The notes below the pieces were generated by a model, which saw only the letters and a program-made list of their open reading frames with translations, did not search any database and was not told where the DNA came from. Shown piece by piece: positions 8,663-16,713 of a stretch of 64,000 bases of DNA (positions are counted from its first letter, which is position 1; each line of letters opens with the position of its first letter). Made by a program: the position numbers and the translations under genes. Source of the DNA: Allorhizobium borbori (GTDB lineage: Bacteria > Pseudomonadota > Alphaproteobacteria > Rhizobiales > Rhizobiaceae); the NCBI RefSeq assembly GCF_014196535.1, contig NZ_JACIDU010000005.1, positions 16,126 to 80,125 on the forward strand, given 5' to 3'.

Positions 8663-8774
8663 ATCTTCGTGCGTTGATGCTTGCAGCGTCTCACCTATAA
8701 CCAAAATGACTATCGTGACTATAATGCGCAAACGGTCCTGCTGCAAGCGCTTGGCGGGAAAGGGGAGGGGACAG

Positions 8775-9908
8775 CTAAAGTCCGGATGCCTTGGTCAGAT
8801 TTACCCGGAAGCGGTCGCGCCTTCGCTGGTACCGGCGAGTCATCTCTGCTGACGCATGCCCCAGCTGTTTCTGGACATAGCGTTCATCGACGTCGGCCGA
8901 GGAGGCGAGGCCCGCTCTCAGCGAATGTCCGGAGAACTTTAAGACGCGCTCGATCTCGCTGAGATCGCCGCGAACGCCTGCCGCCATCGCGGCCCTTTTC
9001 ACAAGCCGAGCAACCTCCTTGTCGTTCAGCCGCTCTGACCCGACAGCTTTTCCTTGCCCCGTCACCCGACGAAACAGGGGGCCATGAGCCAGCTTGGCGA
9101 ACTTGATCCAGGTCTCGATTGCGGCGACCGGGCAGGTCGCATCGGCCGAACCGCGGCCAACCTCGACCTCTCGCCATCCGGTCTTACCGCGCAGGGTAAT
9201 AAGCATGCCCTTGTCGAGGATTTCGATCCAGCCGCGGCCGTCTTCGGTCTGGTTGGCCTTCAAATCAAGACCAACGATCTCTGAACGCCGAAGACCGCCA
9301 GCAAAGCCGACGAGCAACATGGCCCGATCCCGCAGGCCGCGCAGAGAGCCGCGATCAAGCGTCTCGACCATGGCGATGATGTCTTCAGCCCTGACCGCTT
9401 CCTTCTGGACGGGTGGCTTGGCGTGGCTGTTGCGAATGCCGGCCATCACGGTGGCTATATGCCGGTCCTTGCGATCGAGCGAGAGTCCACGCTGGGCATA
9501 GTTCCAGGAGAGCGATGAGAGGCGCCGTTCGATGGTCGAGACTGAGTTCGCCTTTCCGCCCCGTTCAGCCGTGCCGGAAGCGCAGGCGGTGATATAAAGC
9601 CCGACGGTTTGAGGATGCGGAGGAAGAGGAGCCAGGTTTGACCGCCGGCACCACGCCGAAAAGTGCTTCCAGTCTGCGGCGTAGGCTTTGCGGGTATTCG
9701 CAGAACTCGCGGCTTCAACGTATCCCCGGGCGCGATCGGCAAGGCTGGTAAGATGCGCTGGCGTCGGATCCTGATCAGTAGGGGAGGGGAGGGCGCCGTC
9801 ACCCAACACCTCCGGCGTGGAAACATCATGCCTGGTCACCGTGCTGAGAGATGGCGCTGAGGTCTCCTCGACGTCATTTTCGGTGTTTTGCTCGATGATT
9901 TGGGCCAT
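8775..9908 (-). CDS. Tyrosine recombinase / site-specific integrase
   Basis: A 377-residue phage-integrase-family recombinase. The N-terminal SAM-like core-binding domain spans about 55-165 and the catalytic domain 170-377. The catalytic set is complete: Arg207 in GGLRRSE, His328-x-x-Arg331 in GHSLRAG, His351 in QLGHAS and the nucleophile Tyr360 in MTRRYQRR. It faces away from the DUF1403/ScpB-like genes, with a 25-bp inverted repeat in the 112-base gap. This three-gene arrangement appears recurrent in rhizobial accessory DNA, from memory. It could mobilise the local region or act in plasmid or island resolution. No attachment-site repeats were found by eye. Confidence 0.93.
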   Translation of the reverse strand: MAQIIEQNTENDVEETSAPSLSTVTRHDVSTPEVLGDGALPSPTDQDPTPAHLTSLADRARGYVEAASSANTRKAYAADWKHFSAWCRRSNLAPLPPHPQTVGLYITACASGTAERGGKANSVSTIERRLSSLSWNYAQRGLSLDRKDRHIATVMAGIRNSHAKPPVQKEAVRAEDIIAMVETLDRGSLRGLRDRAMLLVGFAGGLRRSEIVGLDLKANQTEDGRGWIEILDKGMLITLRGKTGWREVEVGRGSADATCPVAAIETWIKFAKLAHGPLFRRVTGQGKAVGSERLNDKEVARLVKRAAMAAGVRGDLSEIERVLKFSGHSLRAGLASSADVDERYVQKQLGHASAEMTRRYQRRRDRFRVNLTKASGL

Positions 9909-9928
9909 TTTTCTATAATGGGCATAAC

Positions 9929-9953
9929 GTCCGATAATGCAAGATTATCGGAC
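9929..9953. promoter_or_regulatory. Perfect inverted repeat between divergent recombinase and DUF1403 genes
   Basis: The arms GTCCGATAAT (9929-9938) and ATTATCGGAC (9944-9953) are exact reverse complements around a 5-base centre. The site is 20 bases from the recombinase start and 67 from the DUF1403 start. A dyad of this shape in a divergent intergenic region fits either an operator controlling both directions or a recombinase binding/crossover site. The sequence alone does not decide between them. Confidence 0.7.
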
Positions 9954-10020
9954 ATTTTCTCTCGCCGACATGCCGTGCGGTTTTCTGCGTTTATGCTGGT
10001 ATAAACCGCGCGCATAATCT

Positions 10021-10986
10021 ATGCTCCGTCTCATGGATTCGCTTGCCCCTATCGCTCCAACGATCCCGAGCTGGTCGCCCCGTCTGCCGGGCTGGGCGCG
10101 GCCGCGGACACACGACCTCAGCGAATCCGACGCCGCCTTCGCGGCCGGTACAGCTCTGAAATCCCTCGACGATTTGATCCGCGCCGACCCACCATGGATC
10201 GGCTGCTGGCGCGATCGCCTCGCGTTAAAATCCGCCGTCGTCGCCGACCGAATGCTCGGTCGCAGCGAGGAAGAAACCGCAATCCGCGACGCGGTTTTGC
10301 TGACGTCTGTAGGCGACGATCCCGGTCCGGCCGGCAAGCTGTTTTTGGCCATACGAATGCTGGCGCGCCAATCCGGGACGGTCACAACACCGTACGTTAA
10401 GGAGCTTGCTGCACTGCTCGGGATGAAGTGGGACGGCGGCCTTGCCTCCGTCCCTGAGATGGTCGATTCTGCAAATCAGTCCGAGCGAGCAGCACCCTTC
10501 GCGGTGGCGGACCTGATAACGGCGATCTCTGCCGCTCGCCCGGACGCCGAGGTGATGGCGCTTGGGCTGGGCGAGGTCATGCTGGCCCACAAGCTGAAAT
10601 GGCCAAAGTCAGTGCCGCTGCTGCTGCCCGAGCGCTTCGGGTCCGCCTTCCGCACCATCGGCGGTCGCGGTCGCGTCCAACCGGGAGAGCCGGCGTATCC
10701 GAAAGCCATCTGTCTGGCGCTGGTCGCCGGCGTCGATGCGGCGCTGCGGTCTGCCGCCGAGATCGATCGTCGCGCTGCGCAGTTGCTGGCGGTAGCGCCG
10801 AAGGTCCGGACCAAGGGCGCCGAGCCGGTGATCCGCAAATTGCTGACCGAAGATGCCGTGCCGGCGTCGGCGCCGGGCTCAAAACTGTCGCGCTGGGCGG
10901 CCAACCGGCTTTTCGAGCGACTTGAAAGTCTTGAGGCGGTGCGCGAACTGTCCGGCCGCTCCTCCTTCCGGATCTTTGGATTGTGA
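10021..10986 (+). CDS. DUF1403-family protein
   Basis: A 321-residue protein recognised as DUF1403 by its N-terminal PSWSPRLPGWARPR and SDAAFAAGTALKSLDDLIR segments and the central WIGCWRDRLALKSAVV helix. The family is known from rhizobial plasmids and has no established function. It is predicted soluble and largely helical. The stop overlaps the next gene's start by four bases, so it is co-translated with the ScpB-like protein, implying a joint role. The divergent recombinase and shared dyad suggest a link with DNA recombination or segregation. Confidence 0.82.
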   Translation: MLRLMDSLAPIAPTIPSWSPRLPGWARPRTHDLSESDAAFAAGTALKSLDDLIRADPPWIGCWRDRLALKSAVVADRMLGRSEEETAIRDAVLLTSVGDDPGPAGKLFLAIRMLARQSGTVTTPYVKELAALLGMKWDGGLASVPEMVDSANQSERAAPFAVADLITAISAARPDAEVMALGLGEVMLAHKLKWPKSVPLLLPERFGSAFRTIGGRGRVQPGEPAYPKAICLALVAGVDAALRSAAEIDRRAAQLLAVAPKVRTKGAEPVIRKLLTEDAVPASAPGSKLSRWAANRLFERLESLEAVRELSGRSSFRIFGL

Positions 10987-11681
10987 TGATTACGGGAGCA
11001 AGCGCACCTAGAACCCGACGTCAGGCCAAGCAGGGGCAGTACGAGGTCCTTTATGATCGTGAGCTAGAGGACCTGCCGGCGGAACTGCGCTGGCGGGAAT
11101 GGATGATGCGGGTCGAGGCGGTGATCTTTGCCTCGGCCGAGCCGGTCAGCCGCGAGACGCTTGCGCGGGTGGTCGGAAAAGATTGCAGCATCGACTCTCT
11201 CATCGACGACCTCGCTGAGGAATTGCGGGACCGGCCGTACGAACTGGTGTCGGTCGCCGGTGGCTGGCAGCACCGGACCCGTCCGCGGTTCGCCGGGACG
11301 ATCCGCGCTTCGTCGGCGCCGACAAGGCCAGGGGCGGCGGCACTGTCGGAATTCGAGGCGATGGTACTGATGGCGGTGGGATATTTCCAGCCCGTGACGC
11401 GCGGGGAGCTGTCGAAGATCTTTGGCAAGGAAGTAAGCCGCGATGTCATTAGTAATTTACGTGGGGCGGGTTTCATTGGATCCGGGCCGCGCAGCCCGAC
11501 GCCGGGGGCACCCTATACCTATGTGACGACGCAGCACTTTCTCTCGGCGTTCGGAATGGAAACGCTGCGCGACCTGCCGAACATCGAAGCCCTTGAAGAT
11601 GCCGGCCTGCTGAGCCGACATGCGGTTCAAAATGAAATCGCGGCCTCGGAAGGCGGCGAGAGCGAAGCGGATGAAGAATAG
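10983..11681 (+). CDS. ScpB-like winged-helix protein
   Basis: A 232-residue protein related to ScpB, the kleisin-partner subunit of the SMC-ScpAB condensin. It shows the RVEAVIFASAEPVSRETLARVVG opening of ScpB's first winged helix and a second at SEFEAMVLMAVGYFQPVTRGELSKIFGKEVSRDVI. No scpA or smc gene is near, so it is probably an accessory paralogue rather than the housekeeping subunit. An acidic tail (EGGESEADEE) ends the protein. It overlaps the DUF1403 gene by four bases. Confidence 0.82.
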   Translation: MMITGASAPRTRRQAKQGQYEVLYDRELEDLPAELRWREWMMRVEAVIFASAEPVSRETLARVVGKDCSIDSLIDDLAEELRDRPYELVSVAGGWQHRTRPRFAGTIRASSAPTRPGAAALSEFEAMVLMAVGYFQPVTRGELSKIFGKEVSRDVISNLRGAGFIGSGPRSPTPGAPYTYVTTQHFLSAFGMETLRDLPNIEALEDAGLLSRHAVQNEIAASEGGESEADEE

Positions 11682-11800
11682 TGTTTTTCCAGAAGTGTCT
11701 CGTCGGTCGGCGCACTAATGCGCGCATTGCGGCATTCCGTTCGATGGACCGGCCATCGCGGAATAAGCGATGTGGTGGCGTCTGCAGACGAAGTGCAATA

Positions 11801-12298
11801 TCAGACCAAGAGCACCTGCAATTCAGGTAGCGCTGGGGCAATGACGTTGATGAAGTCGCGATCGGAGGTCACGATCGTGTAATTCCGTTCGATGGCCTGT
11901 GCGGTGATCCAGAGATCGTTTTCGTCAATCTGAAGCATTTCGCTCGTCACCCGATCGGTCCACATTTCTACCCATCTTGGGGCACGGCGTGCGAGATCAA
12001 GCCTCTGCTGCGCCACGCTGGCTTTGACATGCGCGAAAGCCGCCGCAGTATGTCGATCAATATTTGCCAAGGGGTGTTCCTCGGCCCGCTCGATGCAGGC
12101 TTCGATATGGGTGAGGGGCCGACCTACGGCCTGTGAGAGCGCTAGACCGAAGCGAAGCTCGGCGATCGTGACAGCTGAGACGAGCTGAGATGCACCGGAT
12201 TCGAGATTTTCGATGGCTTGCCTGACAGAAGTATGGTTCGGTCTGTGGGCGTCGTAGAGAACCGAAACGAGGTTGGTGTCTAGGAGATAGGTTTCCAT
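11801..12298 (-). CDS. PIN-domain nuclease, third gene of the HTH-methylase-PIN operon
   Basis: A 165-residue PIN-domain protein with all expected acidic residues: Asp7 (LLDTNLVS), Glu47 (TIAELRFG), Asp128 (ENDLWITAQA) and Asp146/148 (TSDRDF). PIN domains are metal-dependent RNases, often VapC-like toxins. No small antitoxin gene precedes it. Its ATG directly abuts the methylase stop codon, so it is expressed with the methylase. The fusion of a toxin-type nuclease to a modification gene suggests a defence or addiction role. A plain VapC with an unrecognised antitoxin is the alternative. Confidence 0.85.
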   Translation of the reverse strand: METYLLDTNLVSVLYDAHRPNHTSVRQAIENLESGASQLVSAVTIAELRFGLALSQAVGRPLTHIEACIERAEEHPLANIDRHTAAAFAHVKASVAQQRLDLARRAPRWVEMWTDRVTSEMLQIDENDLWITAQAIERNYTIVTSDRDFINVIAPALPELQVLLV

Positions 12299-14800
12299 CT
12301 AGCGCACGAACCGCCTTAGGATATCGACCTCGTCTTTCGGCGCTGGCTCGAACGCCTTTGTCGCCCACGGTCCGCGGTTGGCTTGTACGAGCGGCCCACG
12401 ATATTCGTGAAGCGGAACAAACGCCTTGAAGTTTTCTGGCAGCCAACCACCAAAACCATGTCCGGTACGACGCTCGCTTTCATGACCCCGAAAATACTCC
12501 AGCAGTCGTCGCTCGATGCGAGGCGGAAGATCGTAGGCTTTCAGTACCTGCGCATCGATGTCTATCAACAGGCTGGCAAGATGATCGAGGGTCGCTATGC
12601 TGACAAGCCCGGCTTGATCAGCCACGTTTCGCTCGCTTTTGTAGGTGTGGACCGCATCCACGATTGCTCGATAGTCAGTCGTCTTCGGAACGGGAAGGCG
12701 TTTCAGAAGCTCGTTCGTGAAATGTTGATTTGACGCTCTTTCCGCGACAAATGCATTGGTAAGAGGTCCGTTTAAGATTGCCTCGAGAGCTTCGCCAGGC
12801 AAATCCGTCGCCTCCGTCCATATGCCGAAGAAGGCTTGCGATGCAACCAGCCCAGATGTGTCGTAAGCTGCGGCAATCCTCCAGGGCCCACGAGACAAGC
12901 GAGCGACATTTGTCAGAACCTTGGGCAGGTGCCAAGGTCTTGAAAGAGGCGCTAATCTGTAGGCACTTTCCTCGCGCACATCGAGGAAACTTATGGACTT
13001 AATGCCAAATTGGACAAGTGAGTCAGCGGGCTTGAACACGCCTCGCGCATACCCCCGTCGCGGCTCCTCGCAGCGCCCATCGTCTTGCGACACCCACTGC
13101 AAGCCCCGGTAAATCTCAGCCTTTGAGCCCAGATGGGGGTATCGATCGACATACTCCCAAAGTTCATCGAGTGCACCGACCCACAGACCGCCGTCGCTTA
13201 CGAGCTTCTGTCGCCGACGTTCGGCGGTCACGACACCGCTGGAGAGGAAGGCGAGGCGATCACGATCTTCTACCACCGTCGAGACGAGCTTCGACGGTGT
13301 GACGCTGTCATCGGGGCGCCGATCACTCGCCACGAGAAGGGCCGTCTCAAAGCCAGCCTGCTGGAACGTCCTATCCGGTAGTGACGTTAGCTCTATATTT
13401 CCGTAGAGGTCCGCAATTTTCTGCCTCAGTTCTGCATATTGCTTTTGGCGCAGAAACCCCTGCGGAAGGACAAATCCGATCGCTGGTGGTTTCGAATCTA
13501 AAACCGTCCGCAGTACGGCCATGGGCTTCGAAAGCGATCGTGTCGCGATCTCGGGATATTGAGTCCGCTCGGCGAGGTCGAAGTCCTCCCAAGGGGGATT
13601 ACACAACACGATCGTGGCGCTGGCTAGCTCCTCGGCGAGGCTTTTGCCCTCAAAGAGATCCTTTGTAGCGATCTTCCATCCGTTTGCGTTGGGGTAGTCC
13701 GCAAGGATCAATGAAAGTGTTGCGACCTCGCAAGCGAAGGAATCGATTTCGGCGCCACGGACGCGTGGCACCAGAAACGCGTGCCGTTGTTCTGCGGACC
13801 AGTCGCTCGGAAGATAATCTCGCAGACGTCGTAGGGCTGCCACCAACAACGTTCCTGCCCCTGTGAATGGCTCGAAGATTGACAAGGTCGGCAAATCAAA
13901 CCGAGATAAATCGAGCTTACTTACCAAGAATTCGGCTACTTGTCGTGGCGTCGAATGGGTCCCGAAGCGCTTTCGCGTATCAGTTGTTACGAGGGTGTTC
14001 TCGTACACAAAGGCAAGGCTGTCGGATGAGATGTTCCTGAAGCTGATCGCCTGTCTCAGCAACTGCCAAGCAGCGTCAACGGAAGTCTTAGGCAGCTCGT
14101 CAATGCCGGTCTCTGAAAACTTGCCCAGCCCATAATAGGCTTCAATCCCAGCGAGCACGTCGCCGACGGGAGCATCAGCCCACGAAGCTGCAGCCGGATG
14201 TTGGCGGTCCGCCAATATTTTGGCTGCAAGCAAACGGAAGGTCACCCTGAAGGCGCCGATTTCCTGATCGGAGCTGAGATCATTGAGCAGGGCTCGAATG
14301 ACATCCTCAAGAAGGCGAGCAAGCTTGAGCTCTACCTCGTGCTCAATGGCCGGGATGAGGCCAAGGTCCACAAAATCGAGCTGGTAAGCGGCTTGGTTCT
14401 GGCCGAGCGATTTTGCACGGTGTACGGACAGAGGGCTCCATTCTTGCGCATGACGCCGGAAGAGTTCGCTCAGCCCACTGATTGAGACACGTTCGATGAG
14501 GCGCGGACCTCCCTCGGCCCCAACGCGCCACACGCCAACATCTGACGGGCCGATCGAAAAAAGGATTGGTGCGCCTAATGATCGTCGCCGAGCAATCTCG
14601 ACTTCGCTCACATCACCGGAGATAACACCAAAAGCGGCAGACCTATAGGACTCCGGGACTTGCGTGAATGCAGCTAATTCCACATGGCGCTGCTCGCCTC
14701 CAGCGGAGAGCACGTCGGCGAATTTATAGTCGCGGATGATGGCCTCGGTGGAATAGCCGAGCTTTAGGAGTTCGCTTTCTATGGACAGGAGAGCGCTCAT
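12299..14800 (-). CDS. N-6 adenine-type DNA methyltransferase, large single-polypeptide
   Basis: An 833-residue protein. The methylase core has motif I FEPFTGAGT (309-317), a motif II-like GAEIDSFACEVA (349-360) and the catalytic motif IV NPPW (401-404), preceded by the GTHSTPRQVAEFLV helix common to type I HsdM and type IIG N-6 methylases. The 150-residue N terminus (VELAAFTQVPE and GAPILFSIGPSDVGVWRV) resembles a restriction-type domain, but I see no clear D-ExK nuclease signature. The C-terminal 350 residues probably include the target-recognition domain. Length and order resemble type IIG enzymes without an obvious nuclease. It sits between an HTH gene (four-base overlap) and a PIN gene (abutting). 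Confidence 0.87.
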   Translation of the reverse strand: MSALLSIESELLKLGYSTEAIIRDYKFADVLSAGGEQRHVELAAFTQVPESYRSAAFGVISGDVSEVEIARRRSLGAPILFSIGPSDVGVWRVGAEGGPRLIERVSISGLSELFRRHAQEWSPLSVHRAKSLGQNQAAYQLDFVDLGLIPAIEHEVELKLARLLEDVIRALLNDLSSDQEIGAFRVTFRLLAAKILADRQHPAAASWADAPVGDVLAGIEAYYGLGKFSETGIDELPKTSVDAAWQLLRQAISFRNISSDSLAFVYENTLVTTDTRKRFGTHSTPRQVAEFLVSKLDLSRFDLPTLSIFEPFTGAGTLLVAALRRLRDYLPSDWSAEQRHAFLVPRVRGAEIDSFACEVATLSLILADYPNANGWKIATKDLFEGKSLAEELASATIVLCNPPWEDFDLAERTQYPEIATRSLSKPMAVLRTVLDSKPPAIGFVLPQGFLRQKQYAELRQKIADLYGNIELTSLPDRTFQQAGFETALLVASDRRPDDSVTPSKLVSTVVEDRDRLAFLSSGVVTAERRRQKLVSDGGLWVGALDELWEYVDRYPHLGSKAEIYRGLQWVSQDDGRCEEPRRGYARGVFKPADSLVQFGIKSISFLDVREESAYRLAPLSRPWHLPKVLTNVARLSRGPWRIAAAYDTSGLVASQAFFGIWTEATDLPGEALEAILNGPLTNAFVAERASNQHFTNELLKRLPVPKTTDYRAIVDAVHTYKSERNVADQAGLVSIATLDHLASLLIDIDAQVLKAYDLPPRIERRLLEYFRGHESERRTGHGFGGWLPENFKAFVPLHEYRGPLVQANRGPWATKAFEPAPKDEVDILRRFVR

Positions 14801-15300
14801 GGCGCGGCCCCCTTCGATATCGTTGCATGGCGTCTTTGAGCGATATGTGAGACACTAATCGCCGGAAACAATGGGAGCTGGTCGTTCGGGGCAACCTGTT
14901 CAAAACCTTCCGACAACGCCTGGAGGTGAGGGTCGAGCCGCAGCAAAATAAGATCAAGCTCCAGCGGCGCCAATTCACTTGGCCCAAGTAGCTGGCAGCG
15001 ACCGTCATCCGAAACCGCAAGTGTGGAACCCCATAGAGAGGGAAAAGATCTTCCGTCAAGGTAGTTGCGAACTGCGGCCAGGAGATCGCGGTGCGCTTGG
15101 AGTTCGACGTGAAAGCGGCTGCGCAGCACCACGGCCAACCGCAGCAGCAGCACCGTCTGCCATGAGAACTGTGCTTCGCTTCCTCGTTTTTGGGCTGGCA
15201 CATCGGGCACGATCAAAGCGCGCCGAACTGTCCATTCTCGCAGTTGATCTGATGTCAGCCCAGTAAGTCGAAGCACATCTCTGGATTTCGCGAAGCGCAT
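14797..15300 (-). CDS. MerR-like helix-turn-helix regulator of the methylase operon
   Basis: A 167-residue protein opening with RFAKSRDVLRLTGLTSDQLREWTVRRALIVPD, a MerR-type HTH followed by RGSEAQFSWQTVLLLRL. The rest has no recognised domain. An open frame extends upstream to 15672, but the ATG at 15300 is preceded by GGAGGGG at ideal spacing, and upstream codons overlap the operators. Its stop overlaps the methylase start by four bases. The paired palindromes 14-58 bases upstream make it the likely autoregulator, although binding has not been shown. Confidence 0.8.
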   Translation of the reverse strand: MRFAKSRDVLRLTGLTSDQLREWTVRRALIVPDVPAQKRGSEAQFSWQTVLLLRLAVVLRSRFHVELQAHRDLLAAVRNYLDGRSFPSLWGSTLAVSDDGRCQLLGPSELAPLELDLILLRLDPHLQALSEGFEQVAPNDQLPLFPAISVSHIAQRRHATISKGAAP

Positions 15301-15313
15301 CACCCCTCCAAAT

Positions 15314-15358
15314 CGGGTATGATACCCATTCTTTCCTAAAGTTTGGGTATCATACCCG
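15314..15358 (-). promoter_or_regulatory. Two identical palindromic operators of the HTH-methylase-PIN operon
   Basis: CGGGTATGATACCCA (15314-15328) and TGGGTATCATACCCG (15344-15358) are exact reverse complements. Each is a 13-bp palindrome GGGTAT-N-ATACCC. Their centres are 30 bp apart, close to three helical turns, so two dimers would sit on the same face of the DNA. They lie just upstream of the HTH start and its strong ribosome site. TATGAT inside a site could serve as a -10, giving repression by occlusion, but I see no convincing -35. Confidence 0.8.
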
Positions 15359-15475
15359 AACTGCTTCGTCCAGTGGCCTGTAGGCTGGTGTATCCGCTTC
15401 CGGTTATGTCTCCCGGGCCGGGCTTGTCGGTTGGCACTTAACCGTGAGAATGCGGTCGTTTCGATATGGCTTGGC

Positions 15476-16284
15476 GGCATCGTCAACTTAACGGAATGTG
15501 GAATTTGATGTGGGAATGACGGGCCATGACAGACCGTGATCCACTCTATCGCCGACATCGCTTTCCCGCTGACGTCATTGCCCACGCCGTGTGGCTCTAT
15601 TTCCGTTTCCCTTTGAGCCTGCGCATGGTCGAAGACCTGCTGGCTGCCCGCGGAATCATTGTCTCGCACCAAACCGTCCGGCTGTGGGCGGAGAAATTTG
15701 GCCGCACCTTTGCCAACGAGATCCGTCGTCGATCATCCGGTCGGCTTGGGGACAAGTGGCACCTTGATGAGGCCGTTGTTTCAATCCGTGGCAAGAAGCA
15801 TTGGCTGTGGCGCGCAGTTGATCAGGACGGCTTCGTGTTGGAGGTTCTCGTTCAAAGCCGCCGAAATGCCAAGGCCGCCAAGCGACTGATGCGCAAGCTC
15901 TTGAAGGGTCAGGGACGGACGCCCCGTGTGATCATCACCGATAAGCTGCGATCCTACGGCGCAGCAAGGCGAGAGATCATGCCGGATGTCGAACATCGCT
16001 CCCACAAAGGGTTGAATAATCGGGCGGAGAATTCTCACCAGCCAGTCCGGCGGCGAGAGCGGATCATGAAGCGCTTCAAATCGCAGCGACATCTACAATG
16101 CTTCATCTCTATCCACGATCCGATCGCCAACCTGTTTCACATCCCGCGCCACGACATAACCTCGGGCCATCATCGCGAACTGCGCGCAGAGGCGATGAGC
16201 CTGTGGGCGAAAATTGCCCGAGCATGAGAAGTATCTGCGGACAGCCTCTTTCGCTGGCCCTTTGTCCCTTAAGTTTACGATGCC
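15476..16284. mobile_element. Complete IS6-family insertion sequence
   Basis: An 809-bp element with imperfect terminal inverted repeats: GGCATCGTCAACTTAACGGA at the left end (15476) and, on the minus strand from 16284, GGCATCGTAAACTTAAGGGA. The size and single transposase are normal for IS6. The flanking 8-mers differ (GGCTTGGC and GGCCGCCG), so no target duplication remains. That is expected if the copy arose or was rearranged by replicative fusion. It lies just upstream of the methylase operon, on the opposite strand. Confidence 0.85.
15526..16227 (+). CDS. IS6-family transposase
   Basis: A 233-residue DDE transposase of normal IS6 length. It has the RFPADVIAHAVWLYFRFPLSLRMVEDLL opening, an HTH at GIIVSHQTVRLWAEKF, and the catalytic triad Asp in WHLDEAVVSIRG, Asp in ITDKLRSYG and Glu in NRAENSHQPVRRRER. 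The frame is intact between the terminal repeats, so it may be active. Confidence 0.95.
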   Translation: MTDRDPLYRRHRFPADVIAHAVWLYFRFPLSLRMVEDLLAARGIIVSHQTVRLWAEKFGRTFANEIRRRSSGRLGDKWHLDEAVVSIRGKKHWLWRAVDQDGFVLEVLVQSRRNAKAAKRLMRKLLKGQGRTPRVIITDKLRSYGAARREIMPDVEHRSHKGLNNRAENSHQPVRRRERIMKRFKSQRHLQCFISIHDPIANLFHIPRHDITSGHHRELRAEAMSLWAKIARA

Positions 16285-16713
16285 GGCCGCCGCCATCCAG
16301 GCCTTCAGCGCCTCGACCGGTCGGTCGGTCAGATAGACGACTTCAATGAGTGCCAGACTTTTCGCAATAAGGCCAGCCCTGTCTACAGTGCCTTCTTAAT
16401 CTGTCGCGATTGGATGGAAAATAATAATCCAGTTCACTTGATTTGGGCTATTAATTAGGCTATCCAATCTAGGCCGGAACTTAACGGAAGGCCCACCCAA
16501 AAATAGCTCCAGTTTCCCGACTGAAGCCTATCGGTCGTCGTGCATAAGTTAAATTGGGAGTTAGAGGAGACGTTCGCCAAATTAATGTGTGCCGCAAGAC
16601 CTTGGCGCCGCCTGACACCCGCCGGATGGCAATCCCGCCTGAACCGCTGACGAAATTCTGAAGATGCTGTGGGCGTGATTTGCTAGGTCACCGTCCACTG
16701 GAGATTGGATAAT
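16285..16713. other. Gap: IS flank and promoter region of catabolic cluster 1
   Basis: The first 80 bases continue GC-rich DNA, possibly a scrap of another transposase. From about 16400 the DNA is AT-rich and carries two GGCTAT repeats around TTAATTA (16448-16465). A similar GGGCTATAAT string lies upstream of the cluster 1 kinase at 23901-23909, so it may be a shared promoter or operator element. No gene is supported here. Confidence 0.45.
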
